Source: DAOTEJ01 sp035454085
Lineage (GTDB): Bacteria; Pseudomonadota; Gammaproteobacteria; Burkholderiales; Burkholderiaceae_F
NCBI GenBank assembly: GCA_035454085.1
Contig: DAOTEJ010000037.1
Span: 1 to 22,797 of the forward strand
Direction: 5' to 3'
Length of the DNA stretch: 22,797 nucleotides
In this document: one piece after another, positions 1 through 7,783 of the stretch
Numbering within the stretch: position 1 is the first letter of the stretch
How the letters are laid out: each line of letters starts with the position of its first letter
Program-made: the position numbers and the translations under genes
Notes under the pieces: model-generated
What the model saw: the letters and a program-made list of their open reading frames with translations, nothing else
Told to the model about the DNA's origin: nothing
Database searches by the model: none

Positions 1-75
1 GCGCACGCATGTGGCGCCCGGCCGCCGCGCTCGCGCCCGCGCGCACGGACTCAGGCCTGGCCAGTTCGCGCGTCA

Positions 76-95
76 CGCCGGCAGGCCGGCCGGCG
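76..95 (-). terminator. Possible hairpin after the RND pump gene
   Basis: A perfect 7-bp inverted repeat (76–82 with 89–95, 6-nt loop) lies just past the stop codon of the RND gene. No T-tract follows on the minus strand, so this is at best a non-canonical or Rho-assisted terminator. The rest of 1–100 shows no gene I can support. A minus-strand ATG at 8–10 could begin a next gene, but only three codons are in the window. Confidence 0.3.
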
Positions 96-100
96 GGCAA

Positions 101-3100
101 CTAGCGCAGCCGGTCGCTGGGCTGATGGTCGAGCACCGCCGCTCCGTGCGTGCCGTGCGCGCGGCGGCGCGCCTTGAAGCGCTGCTCCCAGGCGTCGAGC
201 CAGGTGTAGACCACGGGCACGACGATCAGCGTGAGCAGCGTGGAGGTGATCACGCCGCCGATGATGGCGCGGCCCATCGGCGCCTGCTGCTCGGCGCCCT
301 CGCCCAGGCCCAGGGCCAGCGGCAGCATGCCGAAGACCATCGCCGCGGTGGTCATCAGGATGGGCCGCAGCCGCACCTGGCCGGCGGCGAGCAGGGCCTC
401 CTCGCGCGACAGGCCCTCGCGCTGGCCCTTGTTGGCGAAGTCCACCAGCAAGATCGCGTTCTTGGTCACCAGGCCCATCAGGAACACCACGCCGATCATC
501 GAGAAGATGTTGAGCGTGGTCTTGGTGACCAGCAGCGCCAGCATCACGCCCACGATCGACAGCGGCAGCGAGGCCATGATCGCCACCGGCTGCAGGAAGC
601 TGCCGAACTGCGAGGCCAGCACGAGGTAGATGAACACGATGGCCAGCACCAGCGCGCCGAGGATGGCGGCACTCACCTCCTGCTGCTCGCGGATCTGCCC
701 GCCCACGTCGAAGCGCAGTCCGGGCGGCAGCTCCATCGCCTTGACCACCTTCTGCACGTCCTCGCCCACATCACCGGCGGCGCGGTTCTCGACCCCGGCG
801 AACAGCGCCACGCGCCGCTGCAGGTCCTGGCGCCGGATGTTCTCGGGGTTGAAGATGCGCTCGACGGTGGCCACCGCGCGCAGCGGAACGACCTCGGGCG
901 TGCCGTCGGCGAGCTGCCGGCCGGTGGCGATGTTGAGGTTGACGATGTCCTCGCCCACGGTGCGCGCCGCCTGCGGCAGCTGGGTCACGACCTCGTAGTT
1001 CTGGCCGTCGGGCGCGAGCCAGTAGCCGGAGTTCTCGCCGCCCACCATGGCGCGCAGCGTGGTGCCGAGCTGCGCGTGGGTGATGCCGTACTCGGCCGCC
1101 AGCTCGGGCTTGAGGCGCACGCGCAGGGCGGGGGTGCCTTCCTTGACGCTGGTCTCGACGTCGGCGATGCCGGGGATCTTGGCCACGCGCTCCTTGAGCT
1201 CGGCGATCACGCGGTTCATCTCGGCGTCGTTGTTGCCCAGCAGGGCCACGTAGATCGGCCGGTTCCAGCCCACCGACAGCTCCACCCCGGGGATCGCCGC
1301 GACCCGCGCTCGCACCGCCTTCTCGACCGCCTTCTGGTCGCGGCGCCGCTCGCTGCGCGGCGCGAGTTGCAGGGCGAGCGTGGCGGTGTTGCGCGCGCCG
1401 TCGGCGCCGATCGAGGTGTCGACCGTCTTGATCTCGGGGAACTCGCGCAGCGCCTCCTCGACGCGCTTGACGCGTTCGTTGGCGTAGTCGAGGCTCGAGC
1501 CCACCGGCATGGTCAGGCGGATCGAGGTGTAGCTCTGGTCCACCTCGGGCATCATCTCGCCGCCCACGAAGCCGGCGATCGGCAGGCTGGCCACGAAGCT
1601 CAGGGTGGCCAGCGCCAGCGTGGTCTTGCGGTGGCCCAGCGCCCAGCGCAGCGCGCGGTCATACACCCCGTGCAGGCGTTCCACGCCGGCGTCGAAGCGC
1701 CGCAGGATCGGGCCCACCACCGGCAGGCCGCGCGCGCCCTCGGGCGGGTCGCGCCACACCGCCGAGAGCATCGGATCGAGCGTGAAGCTCACGAACAGCG
1801 ACAGCAGCACCGCCGCCACCACCGTGATGCCGAAGGGGTAGAAGAACTTGCCCACCACGCCCTGCATGAAGGCGATGGGCACGAACACCGCCACGATCGA
1901 GAAGGTGGTGGCCAGCACCGCCAGGCCGATCTCCTCGGTGCCGTCGCGCGCGGCGGTGACGTGGTCCTTGCCCATCTGGATGTGCCGCACGATGTTCTCG
2001 CGCACCACGATGGCGTCGTCGATCAGCAGGCCGATGCACAGCGACAGCGCCATCAGCGTCATGTAGTTGAGCGTGAAGCCCAGCATGTACAGCGGGGTGA
2101 AGGTGGCGATCACCGCGATCGGCAGCGTCAGACCGGTGATCACCGTCGAGCGCCACGATCCCAGGAACAGGAAGACGATCAGCACGGTGAGCAGGCCGCC
2201 CTCGAGGATGGTGCGCTTGACGTTGTCCACCGAGCTGGCCACGAAGTCCGAGGTGGCCCACATGAAGCGCAGCTCCACGCCGGCGGGCAGCTGCTTCTGC
2301 ATCTCGGTGGCCGCGAGCTTGAGCTCGCGCCCGACCTGCACGATGTTGGCGTCCTGCGCCTTGAAGACCTGCACGCCGATCGCGGGCTGGCCGTTGATGC
2401 GCGTGATCGAGGTGCGCTCGCGCTCGGTGTCGAGCACCTGCGCCACCTGCCCGAGCAGGATGGGGATGCCGGCGCGGCGCGCCACGATGATCTTCTCGAA
2501 CTGCGCCGGCCCGGACAGGCGCCCGTCGACGCGCACGATGGACTCGCTGGTGGCGTTGTGGATCGTGCCCACCGGCACGCTCACGTTGGCCGCGCGCAGC
2601 GCCGCCACCACCTGGTCGACCGACAGGCCGTAAGCGGTGAGCCGTCCGGGGTCGACCCGCACCTGGATCTCGCGCGTGACCGTGCCGCTGAGCGCCACGC
2701 GCCCCACCCCGCTGACGCGCTCGAAGCCCTTCTGCACCACCTGCTCCGCCAGCAGCGTGAGCTGGCGCTGCGTCAGGTCCTTGCCCGCCAGCGCGAAGGT
2801 CGCCACGGGCTCGTCGTTCTCGCCGTTGACGCGGTTGACGATGGGATCCTTCACGTCGCGCGGGAAGCTCGCGCGGATCTGCGCGAGCTTGTCGCGCAAT
2901 TCCTGCGTGGCGCGCGTCATGTCCACGTCCTGGCGGAACTCGACCCAGGTCAGCGCCCGACCCTCGTCGGCACGCGACAGAATGCGCTTGACCCCGGCCA
3001 CCGTGTTCGCCGCGTTCTCGATGGGCTTGCTCACGTCCACCTCGACCTGCTCGGGCGAGGCGCCGGGGTAGGTGGTCCAGATCTGCACGCCGGGCGGAGC

Positions 3101-3220
3101 AACGTCGGGCATGGGCTCCACGCCCAGCCGCTGGTAGGAGAACAGGCCGAGCACGGTGAGCCCCACCATGACCATGGTGGCGAACACCGGGTGATTGATC
3201 GAGACGCGCGTCATCCACAT
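101..3220 (-). CDS. RND efflux transporter, inner-membrane pump (HAE1/AcrB-like)
   Basis: This is a proton-driven RND permease of the AcrB/MexB/MdtBC superfamily, 1039 residues, the usual length. It should export drugs or other amphiphilic compounds across the envelope as part of a tripartite complex. The N-terminus (MTRVSINHPVFA) is the first membrane helix, followed by a large periplasmic domain. TM4 carries GLLIDDAIVVREN (about 397–409) with the Asp-Asp proton-relay pair at 401–402, and a second periplasmic loop and helix bundle follow. I chose the ATG at 3220 because AGGAG lies 7 nt upstream, overlapping the stop of the membrane-fusion gene. A longer frame to 3406 is arginine-rich shadow of that gene. 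It is cotranscribed with the upstream adaptor. No outer-membrane factor or regulator is visible, and substrate cannot be told from sequence. Confidence 0.93.
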   Translation of the reverse strand: MWMTRVSINHPVFATMVMVGLTVLGLFSYQRLGVEPMPDVAPPGVQIWTTYPGASPEQVEVDVSKPIENAANTVAGVKRILSRADEGRALTWVEFRQDVDMTRATQELRDKLAQIRASFPRDVKDPIVNRVNGENDEPVATFALAGKDLTQRQLTLLAEQVVQKGFERVSGVGRVALSGTVTREIQVRVDPGRLTAYGLSVDQVVAALRAANVSVPVGTIHNATSESIVRVDGRLSGPAQFEKIIVARRAGIPILLGQVAQVLDTERERTSITRINGQPAIGVQVFKAQDANIVQVGRELKLAATEMQKQLPAGVELRFMWATSDFVASSVDNVKRTILEGGLLTVLIVFLFLGSWRSTVITGLTLPIAVIATFTPLYMLGFTLNYMTLMALSLCIGLLIDDAIVVRENIVRHIQMGKDHVTAARDGTEEIGLAVLATTFSIVAVFVPIAFMQGVVGKFFYPFGITVVAAVLLSLFVSFTLDPMLSAVWRDPPEGARGLPVVGPILRRFDAGVERLHGVYDRALRWALGHRKTTLALATLSFVASLPIAGFVGGEMMPEVDQSYTSIRLTMPVGSSLDYANERVKRVEEALREFPEIKTVDTSIGADGARNTATLALQLAPRSERRRDQKAVEKAVRARVAAIPGVELSVGWNRPIYVALLGNNDAEMNRVIAELKERVAKIPGIADVETSVKEGTPALRVRLKPELAAEYGITHAQLGTTLRAMVGGENSGYWLAPDGQNYEVVTQLPQAARTVGEDIVNLNIATGRQLADGTPEVVPLRAVATVERIFNPENIRRQDLQRRVALFAGVENRAAGDVGEDVQKVVKAMELPPGLRFDVGGQIREQQEVSAAILGALVLAIVFIYLVLASQFGSFLQPVAIMASLPLSIVGVMLALLVTKTTLNIFSMIGVVFLMGLVTKNAILLVDFANKGQREGLSREEALLAAGQVRLRPILMTTAAMVFGMLPLALGLGEGAEQQAPMGRAIIGGVITSTLLTLIVVPVVYTWLDAWEQRFKARRRAHGTHGAAVLDHQPSDRLR

Positions 3221-3227
3221 GGCGCGG

Positions 3228-3232
3228 CTCCT
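3228..3232 (-). promoter_or_regulatory. Ribosome binding site fixing the RND pump start
   Basis: AGGAG on the minus strand, 7 nt before the ATG at 3220 and overlapping the TAG stop of the upstream adaptor gene (3231–3233). It supports the 1039-residue start over the longer open frame and suggests translational coupling of adaptor and pump. Confidence 0.75.
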
Positions 3233-4406
3233 AGTTCGTGCCGGCGGCGGGACGGGCCACGGCCGGCTCGGACGCGACCTTGGGCGCGTCGGTGCCGGCC
3301 GCGCTCGCGGCCTGGCCTTCGCGCAGGTTGTCGAACTTGGTCGCCAGCACCGCGTCCCCCGGCGCGACGCCACCACGCACCTCGACGCGCTGACCGCGCT
3401 CGTCACGGCGCCCGGTCTCGACCGGGCGGCGGACGAGCTTGCCCTCCGCGATCACCCACACGTAGTGCCCGCCGGGATCACCGCGCAGCGCGGCCAGCGG
3501 CAGCGTGGGCACGGGCGCCTCGGGCGCGACCTGCACGTACACGCGCGAGAACATGCCGGCCTTGAGCAGGGAGCCTTCGTTGGGCAGCGACACGTACAGG
3601 TTGACCATGCGCGTGCCGGCCTCGGTGGCCGGATTGATGCGCTCCACCGTGCCCTGGAAGCGGCGGCCCGGCAGGCCCTCGACCTCGATCGCCGCCGCCT
3701 GCCCGCGCGCCAGCAGGGGCACATCGGACACCGGCGCCTGGGCCTGCACCTCCAGGCGCGACAGGTCGACCACCGCCAGCAGCGGCGCGTCGTAGCCCAC
3801 CTTCTCGCCCGGCTGCACGTGGCGCTTGGCGACCACGCCGGCGATCGGCGAGCGCACCGTGGCGTCGTTCATCATGATCTGGGTCTGCTCGAGCGCGGCG
3901 CGCGCCGCGGCCACGGTGGCGAGCTGGGCCTGGTGGTTGCTGTCGGCGTTGTCGAAGGCGTTCTGCGAGATGAAGTTCTGCTTGACCAGCGCGGCGTTGG
4001 CCTGGCGCACGCGCTCGGTGTTGGCCAGCTGGGCGCGCGCGGATTCGTAGGTCGCCTGGCGCTCGGCCAGCTGGGCGCGCAGCTGCGTCGTGTCGAACTC
4101 GGCCACCGGCTGGCCGGCGGTCACGGTCTCGCCCTCGCGCACCAGCACGCGCCGCACCTCGGCCGAGAGCTTGGCGCGCACCGTTGCCTGGTTGAGCGCC
4201 TGCACGCTGCCCGGCAGGGCGAGCTCGGCGTCCAGCGGCTGGGTCTTGAGGCGGGTGAGGTCGGTGGCGGCGAACTCGAGCGCGGGCTTGTCGGCCTTGC
4301 GCGGTCCTTCGTCCCCGCCCTTGCGGGCCCCGACGGCAAGCACCGCGGCGGTGGCCAGGCCCAGCACCACCACCACGCTGGTCCAAATCTTGGCGCGCTT
4401 GCGCAT
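3231..4406 (-). CDS. RND efflux periplasmic adaptor (membrane fusion protein)
   Basis: A 391-residue HlyD/AcrA-type adaptor that would bridge the RND pump to an outer-membrane channel. One N-terminal membrane anchor is seen (residues 8–26) and no lipobox cysteine, so it is probably anchored by the helix rather than by lipid. The split lipoyl-like domain lies at about 65–105 and 178–215 (SPIAGVVAKRHVQPGEKV motif). Between them is an Ala/Gln/Arg-rich alpha-helical hairpin (about 106–178), followed by beta-barrel and membrane-proximal domains and a disordered Ala/Pro tail. The start at 4406 has a GGGGA run about 9 nt upstream. The pump gene follows after 10 nt, so the two form an operon; expression is probably driven from the 149-bp gap upstream. 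Confidence 0.93.
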   Translation of the reverse strand: MRKRAKIWTSVVVVLGLATAAVLAVGARKGGDEGPRKADKPALEFAATDLTRLKTQPLDAELALPGSVQALNQATVRAKLSAEVRRVLVREGETVTAGQPVAEFDTTQLRAQLAERQATYESARAQLANTERVRQANAALVKQNFISQNAFDNADSNHQAQLATVAAARAALEQTQIMMNDATVRSPIAGVVAKRHVQPGEKVGYDAPLLAVVDLSRLEVQAQAPVSDVPLLARGQAAAIEVEGLPGRRFQGTVERINPATEAGTRMVNLYVSLPNEGSLLKAGMFSRVYVQVAPEAPVPTLPLAALRGDPGGHYVWVIAEGKLVRRPVETGRRDERGQRVEVRGGVAPGDAVLATKFDNLREGQAASAAGTDAPKVASEPAVARPAAGTN

Positions 4407-4462
4407 GAGGTTTCCCCGTCTCGTTCTTGTTTGGCCGCCTGCTGGGCGGCTAGTGGGGACGC

Positions 4463-4468
4463 ATTATC
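4463..4468 (-). promoter_or_regulatory. Candidate -10 element for the efflux operon
   Basis: GATAAT on the minus strand (5 of 6 to TATAAT), about 57 bp before the adaptor ATG, in an otherwise GC-rich gap. I see no convincing -35 hexamer at 16–18 bp. A 6-bp hairpin (4434–4439 with 4445–4450) would lie in the resulting leader. The call rests on base composition only. Confidence 0.35.
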
Positions 4469-4534
4469 CAGCCCGCGCGGCTGCGCGGCCGGCCTAGTGC
4501 GACGAAACGCCTCATGCGGCGACGAACTGCAGGC

Positions 4535-4550
4535 CGCGCCGACCGGCGCG
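4535..4550 (-). terminator. Possible hairpin after ntrC
   Basis: A perfect 6-bp stem (4535–4540 with 4545–4550, 4-nt loop) lies 5 nt past the ntrC stop codon. It has no T-tract on the minus strand, so it is a weak or Rho-dependent end at most. The remainder of the 4407–4555 gap holds a short direct repeat (GCGACGAA at 4499–4506 and 4519–4526) and the promoter-like element of the efflux operon. Confidence 0.35.
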
Positions 4551-4555
4551 ACGCC

Positions 4556-6025
4556 TCAGTCCTCGAGGCCGAGCTCCTGCACCTTGCGCGTGATCGTGTT
4601 GCGACCCACGCCGAGGCGCGTGGCCGCCTCGACCCGCCGGCCGTGGGTGTGGCGCAGGGCCGTGCCCAACACCGTGGACTCGAACTGCCGGGTAAGCGCC
4701 TCCATCAGCGCGGGTTCGCCCGAAGCGAGGCGGCGCGCGACTTCGGCCCCGAGCAGGGCGGTCCAGTCGGCCACCGGGCCGACGGCGGCGCCGGCGGCCA
4801 GCGCCGCGCTCACCGGGGCGCCGGGCTGAGCCTCCGCGGGGGCAGCCAAGGCGGCCTCCGGCGGACGCGCCGACTCCTGGCGCAACTCCAGGGGCAGGTC
4901 CTGGACCTGCACCACCTGCGCGGGCGCCAGCACGGTGATCCAGTGGCACAGGTTCTCGAGCTGGCGCACGTTGCCGGGCAGGGGCAATCGGCTCACGAAG
5001 GCCACCGCCTCGTCCGACAGGCGCTTGGGCTCGACCCCGAGCTCGGCCGCGCTCTTGGTCAGGAAGTGCCGGGCGAGCAAGGGTATGTCCTCGCGGCGCT
5101 CGCGCAAGGAGGGCAGGCGCAGGCGGATCACGTTGAGCCGGTGATACAGGTCCTCGCGGAACAGGCCCAGACGCACGCGCTCCTCGAGGTTCTGGTGGGT
5201 GGCGGCGATCACCCGCACGTCGGCCTTGATCGGCTGGTGGCCGCCCACGCGGTAGTAGAAGCCGTCGGAGAGCACGCGCAGCAGGCGGGTCTGGAGCTCG
5301 GCGGGCATGTCGCCGATCTCGTCGAGGAAGAGCGTGCCGGCCTCGGCCTGCTCGAAGCGGCCGCGCCGCATCGCCTGGGCGCCCGTGAAGGCGCCGCGCT
5401 CGTGACCGAAGAGCTCGCTCTCCATCAGGTCGCGGGGGATGGCCGCCATGTTGAGCGCGATGAAGGGCGCGGCGGCGCGCGGGCTGTGGCGGTGCAGGGC
5501 GCGCGCCACGACCTCCTTGCCGCTGCCCGACTCGCCGGTGATCAGCACGGTGACGTTGCTCTGGGACAGCCGGCCGATGGCGCGGAACACCTCCTGCATC
5601 GCCGGGGCCTGGCCGAGGATCTCGGGCAGCTCGAGCGGCGCCTCGTCGCTCTGCGCCTCGCGCAGGCTCTCGTCCACCGCGCGGCGGATGAGCTCGACGG
5701 CGCGGTCGACATCGAAGGGCTTGGGCAGGTACTCGAAGGCGCCGCCCTGGAAGGCGCTCACCGCGCTTTCGAGGTCGGAATAGGCGGTCATGATGATCAC
5801 CGGCAGCGCGGGATGCTTGCGCTTGACGGCGCGCAGCAGCTCGATGCCGCTCATGCCCGGCATGCGTATGTCCGAGACCAGCACCTGCGGACTGTCGGAC
5901 TCCAGCGCCGCAAGCACTTCCTGCGCCGTGCCAAAGGCACGGACCGGGAGCTCTTCGCGGACGAGCGCCTTCTCGAGAACCCAGCGGATGGAGCGGTCGT
6001 CGTCGACGATCCAGATCGGCTTCAT
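4556..6025 (-). CDS. ntrC: Nitrogen regulator NtrC (sigma-54 activator)
   Basis: A 489-residue NtrC (GlnG) response regulator. The receiver domain (1–120) has acidic residues D8–D10, phospho-acceptor D52 (SDIRMPG), T80 and K102. The AAA+ domain (about 135–370) has Walker A GESGSGKE (164–171), the sigma-54 contact loop GAFTGA (211–216) and Walker B TLFLDE (231–236). A Fis-type helix-turn-helix closes the protein (about 455–486). When phosphorylated by NtrB it would bind enhancer sites and drive sigma-54 RNA polymerase at nitrogen-stress genes; sites fitting it lie upstream of glnA in this window. Its ATG overlaps the ntrB stop as ATGA (6022–6025), so the two are translationally coupled. The Ala/Pro-rich linker (about 388–418) before the DNA-binding domain is longer than in enteric NtrC as I recall it. 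Confidence 0.97.
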   Translation of the reverse strand: MKPIWIVDDDRSIRWVLEKALVREELPVRAFGTAQEVLAALESDSPQVLVSDIRMPGMSGIELLRAVKRKHPALPVIIMTAYSDLESAVSAFQGGAFEYLPKPFDVDRAVELIRRAVDESLREAQSDEAPLELPEILGQAPAMQEVFRAIGRLSQSNVTVLITGESGSGKEVVARALHRHSPRAAAPFIALNMAAIPRDLMESELFGHERGAFTGAQAMRRGRFEQAEAGTLFLDEIGDMPAELQTRLLRVLSDGFYYRVGGHQPIKADVRVIAATHQNLEERVRLGLFREDLYHRLNVIRLRLPSLRERREDIPLLARHFLTKSAAELGVEPKRLSDEAVAFVSRLPLPGNVRQLENLCHWITVLAPAQVVQVQDLPLELRQESARPPEAALAAPAEAQPGAPVSAALAAGAAVGPVADWTALLGAEVARRLASGEPALMEALTRQFESTVLGTALRHTHGRRVEAATRLGVGRNTITRKVQELGLED

Positions 6026-7107
6026 GGCAGAGGTATCAGGATCCTGAAAGCGGTGCGGCCCGGTCGACTGTCGACCTCGATTGCGCCCTGGTGCTGGTGC
6101 ACGAAGGTCTGCGCCAGCGCCAGTCCGAGTCCGCTGCCGCCCTCCCTGCCCGACACCAGCGGGAAGAAGATGCGGTCGCGAATGTCCTCGGGAATGCCTG
6201 GCCCGTTGTCGATCACATGCAAGTCCAGTGCCAGGCGATGGAAGGTGCGCGCGATGGTCGCCTGGCGCGCCACTCGGGTGCGCAGCGTGATCTGCGCGTC
6301 GCCCGCGGCAATGCGCGCCTCGAGTGCCTCGGCCGCGTTGCGCACGATGTTGAGCAGCGCCTGGATGAGCTGCTCGCGGTCGCCGCGAAAGTCGGGAACG
6401 CTGGCGTCGTAGTCGCGCACGATGGTCAGGCCGCGCGGGAATTCGGCAAGCAGCAGGGCGCGCACGCGCTCGCAGACCTCGTGGATGTTGACGTCGCCCA
6501 CCTCGTGGGGCATGCGGTGCGGCGCGAGCAGGCGGTCCACCAGGGTGTGCAGGCGGTCGGCCTCGGCGATGATCACCCGCGTGTACTCGCGCTCCTCGTC
6601 CGACCGCAGCTCGGCGTCGAGCAGCTGCGCCGCACCGCGGATTCCGCCCAGGGGATTCTTGATCTCGTGCGCGAGGTTGCGCAGCAGCTCGCGGCTCGCC
6701 TCCGACAGCCCGAGCTGGCGCTCCTCGCGATCCTGACGCAGACGCTGCTCGATCTCCGATAGCTCGAGGATCAGCGGCGTGGCCTCCTCGAATTGCGAGG
6801 TCGCGGTCAGCTGCACCAGGACGGGCTCGCGCAGCGCAAGGCGCAGGCTGATCGTGGTGCGGCGCTGGCTGAAGAGGTTGGCCGCGGCGTCGCGCGCCAG
6901 GCGCTCGATCTCGCCGGGCTCGCCGAGCACCCGGCTCGCGGGCTGGCCCTGCAGGTTGCGGCGCGAGGCGTCGAGCAGCAGCTCGGCCGACTGGTTGGCG
7001 TAGACGATGCAGGCGCGCGCGTCGAGCACGAGCACCGCGGTCGAGAGCAAGTCCAGGCCCTCGTATTGCCGCTCCGCGGCGCCAAAGTAGTGGGTGGAGT
7101 CCCTCAT
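6022..7107 (-). CDS. ntrB: Nitrogen sensor histidine kinase/phosphatase NtrB
   Basis: A 361-residue cytosolic NtrB (GlnL), normal length, with no membrane segment. A PAS domain occupies about 15–125. The dimerisation domain has the H box NLAHEIKNP with phospho-accepting His147. The ATPase domain shows the N box (LNIVRNAAEA), the G1 box DNGPGIP and the G2 box GREGGSGLGL. It phosphorylates or dephosphorylates NtrC according to PII (GlnB) signalling of nitrogen status. Two adjacent starts exist, GTG at 7110 and ATG at 7107. I chose the ATG because GAGGGG lies 7 nt upstream. It follows the DUF4124-like gene by 36 bp and overlaps ntrC by 4 nt. Confidence 0.96.
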   Translation of the reverse strand: MRDSTHYFGAAERQYEGLDLLSTAVLVLDARACIVYANQSAELLLDASRRNLQGQPASRVLGEPGEIERLARDAAANLFSQRRTTISLRLALREPVLVQLTATSQFEEATPLILELSEIEQRLRQDREERQLGLSEASRELLRNLAHEIKNPLGGIRGAAQLLDAELRSDEEREYTRVIIAEADRLHTLVDRLLAPHRMPHEVGDVNIHEVCERVRALLLAEFPRGLTIVRDYDASVPDFRGDREQLIQALLNIVRNAAEALEARIAAGDAQITLRTRVARQATIARTFHRLALDLHVIDNGPGIPEDIRDRIFFPLVSGREGGSGLGLALAQTFVHQHQGAIEVDSRPGRTAFRILIPLP

Positions 7108-7114
7108 CACGCCA

Positions 7115-7120
7115 CCCCTC
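7115..7120 (-). promoter_or_regulatory. Ribosome binding site deciding the ntrB start
   Basis: GAGGGG on the minus strand, 7 nt before ATG 7107 but only 4 nt before GTG 7110. The spacing favours the ATG. Confidence 0.6.
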
Positions 7121-7143
7121 GCGGGCGCGGCGTGCCGCGCGCT

Positions 7144-7602
7144 CTACTGGCGCGCGAGCAGTGACAGTTCGCGGCGCAGCGACTGCACGTTGGCGTCGGC
7201 GCGCGCCACGTCCTCGCGCAGGCGCTGCGAGCGGGCGGCATCAGAGCGGCCCTCCGCAGCGGAGAGCTCGCCCCGTGCGCGCGTCAGCCGCTCCTCCTCG
7301 CCGCGCAACTCGTCCTCGAGGATGCGGCGCCGATCCGAGTCGCGCGACTGCTGGGTGGCACCGTCGACCTTGGGGTAGTTGGCGGGCGAAGCAGACGGCG
7401 GGCTTGCCGACGGCCGCTGGCCCGCGCGCGGCGCCGGCACGCTGGCCACCGGCTGGGTCTCGACGGCAGTGCAGTTCTTCGCCGCGCCCTTGCTGTTGGT
7501 GAAGGTGCGGCGGCCCTCGTCGTCCACGCACAGCCAGATCGACTGCGCCTGCACGGCAGTGCAGGCGAGGCCAAGGACGAGGGCGGGCAGCAGGCGACTC
7601 AC
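7144..7602 (-). CDS. Exported DUF4124-like protein with C-terminal coiled coil
   Basis: A 152-residue protein of unknown function. A clear Sec signal peptide (about 1–19, ending VQA before Q20) implies export to the periplasm. Next comes a short domain with W23, C25, the segment EGRRTFTN and C44, which resembles the DUF4124 family; the two cysteines could form a disulfide. A Pro/Ser/Ala linker (about 52–80) leads to a charged helical coiled coil (about 88–150). It lies between glnA and ntrB, an arrangement I recall from other Burkholderiales, and 36 bp upstream of ntrB, so it probably shares the ntrBC transcript. The start is a GTG with no clear Shine–Dalgarno and no in-frame ATG upstream; the exact start is therefore uncertain. 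No catalytic residues are recognisable. Confidence 0.8.
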   Translation of the reverse strand: MSRLLPALVLGLACTAVQAQSIWLCVDDEGRRTFTNSKGAAKNCTAVETQPVASVPAPRAGQRPSASPPSASPANYPKVDGATQQSRDSDRRRILEDELRGEEERLTRARGELSAAEGRSDAARSQRLREDVARADANVQSLRRELSLLARQ

Positions 7603-7735
7603 GAAGGTGGGCTTGGGCGGTGCGGGAAGAGTCAGTGTAAGCCAGCCCCCGTCCCGCCCGACACCGCAGCAATGCGGGACGGGCGCGGCCGGATCGGCAG
7701 TGGGTTGGGCGCGTGGCTGTCATGCGGGTGGGCAG

Positions 7736-7763
7736 AAAAAAGGGGCGGTGGCCCGCCCCTTTT
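7736..7763 (-). terminator. Rho-independent terminator of glnA
   Basis: A perfect 11-bp inverted repeat (7738–7748 with 7753–7763, 4-nt loop) with a GGGGCGG core flanked by A and T runs. On the minus strand the stem ends in six T residues, the classic form. It lies 20 bp past the glnA stop. The A/T flanks also give four T residues on the plus strand, so it could act weakly in both directions. It separates glnA from the DUF4124–ntrBC genes, although read-through remains possible. The rest of 7603–7783 shows no gene and no clear promoter. Confidence 0.93.
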
Positions 7764-7783
7764 CCCGTGCGCGGCGGGCAGCC

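Noticed and set aside
3221..3406. 62-residue N-terminal extension of the RND pump
   Set aside because: It is Arg/Pro-rich, overlaps the adaptor gene, and the first transmembrane helix and RBS both fit ATG 3220.
11..3565. A 1184-codon open frame on the plus strand antisense to the RND pump
   Set aside because: It is His/Arg/Gly-rich low-complexity sequence opposite a full, motif-rich RND gene, and its openness follows from the high GC content and codon bias of the real strand.
4499..4526. Direct repeat GCGACGAA, two copies 20 bp apart
   Set aside because: Too short to separate from chance in GC-rich DNA, and not well placed for either neighbour promoter.
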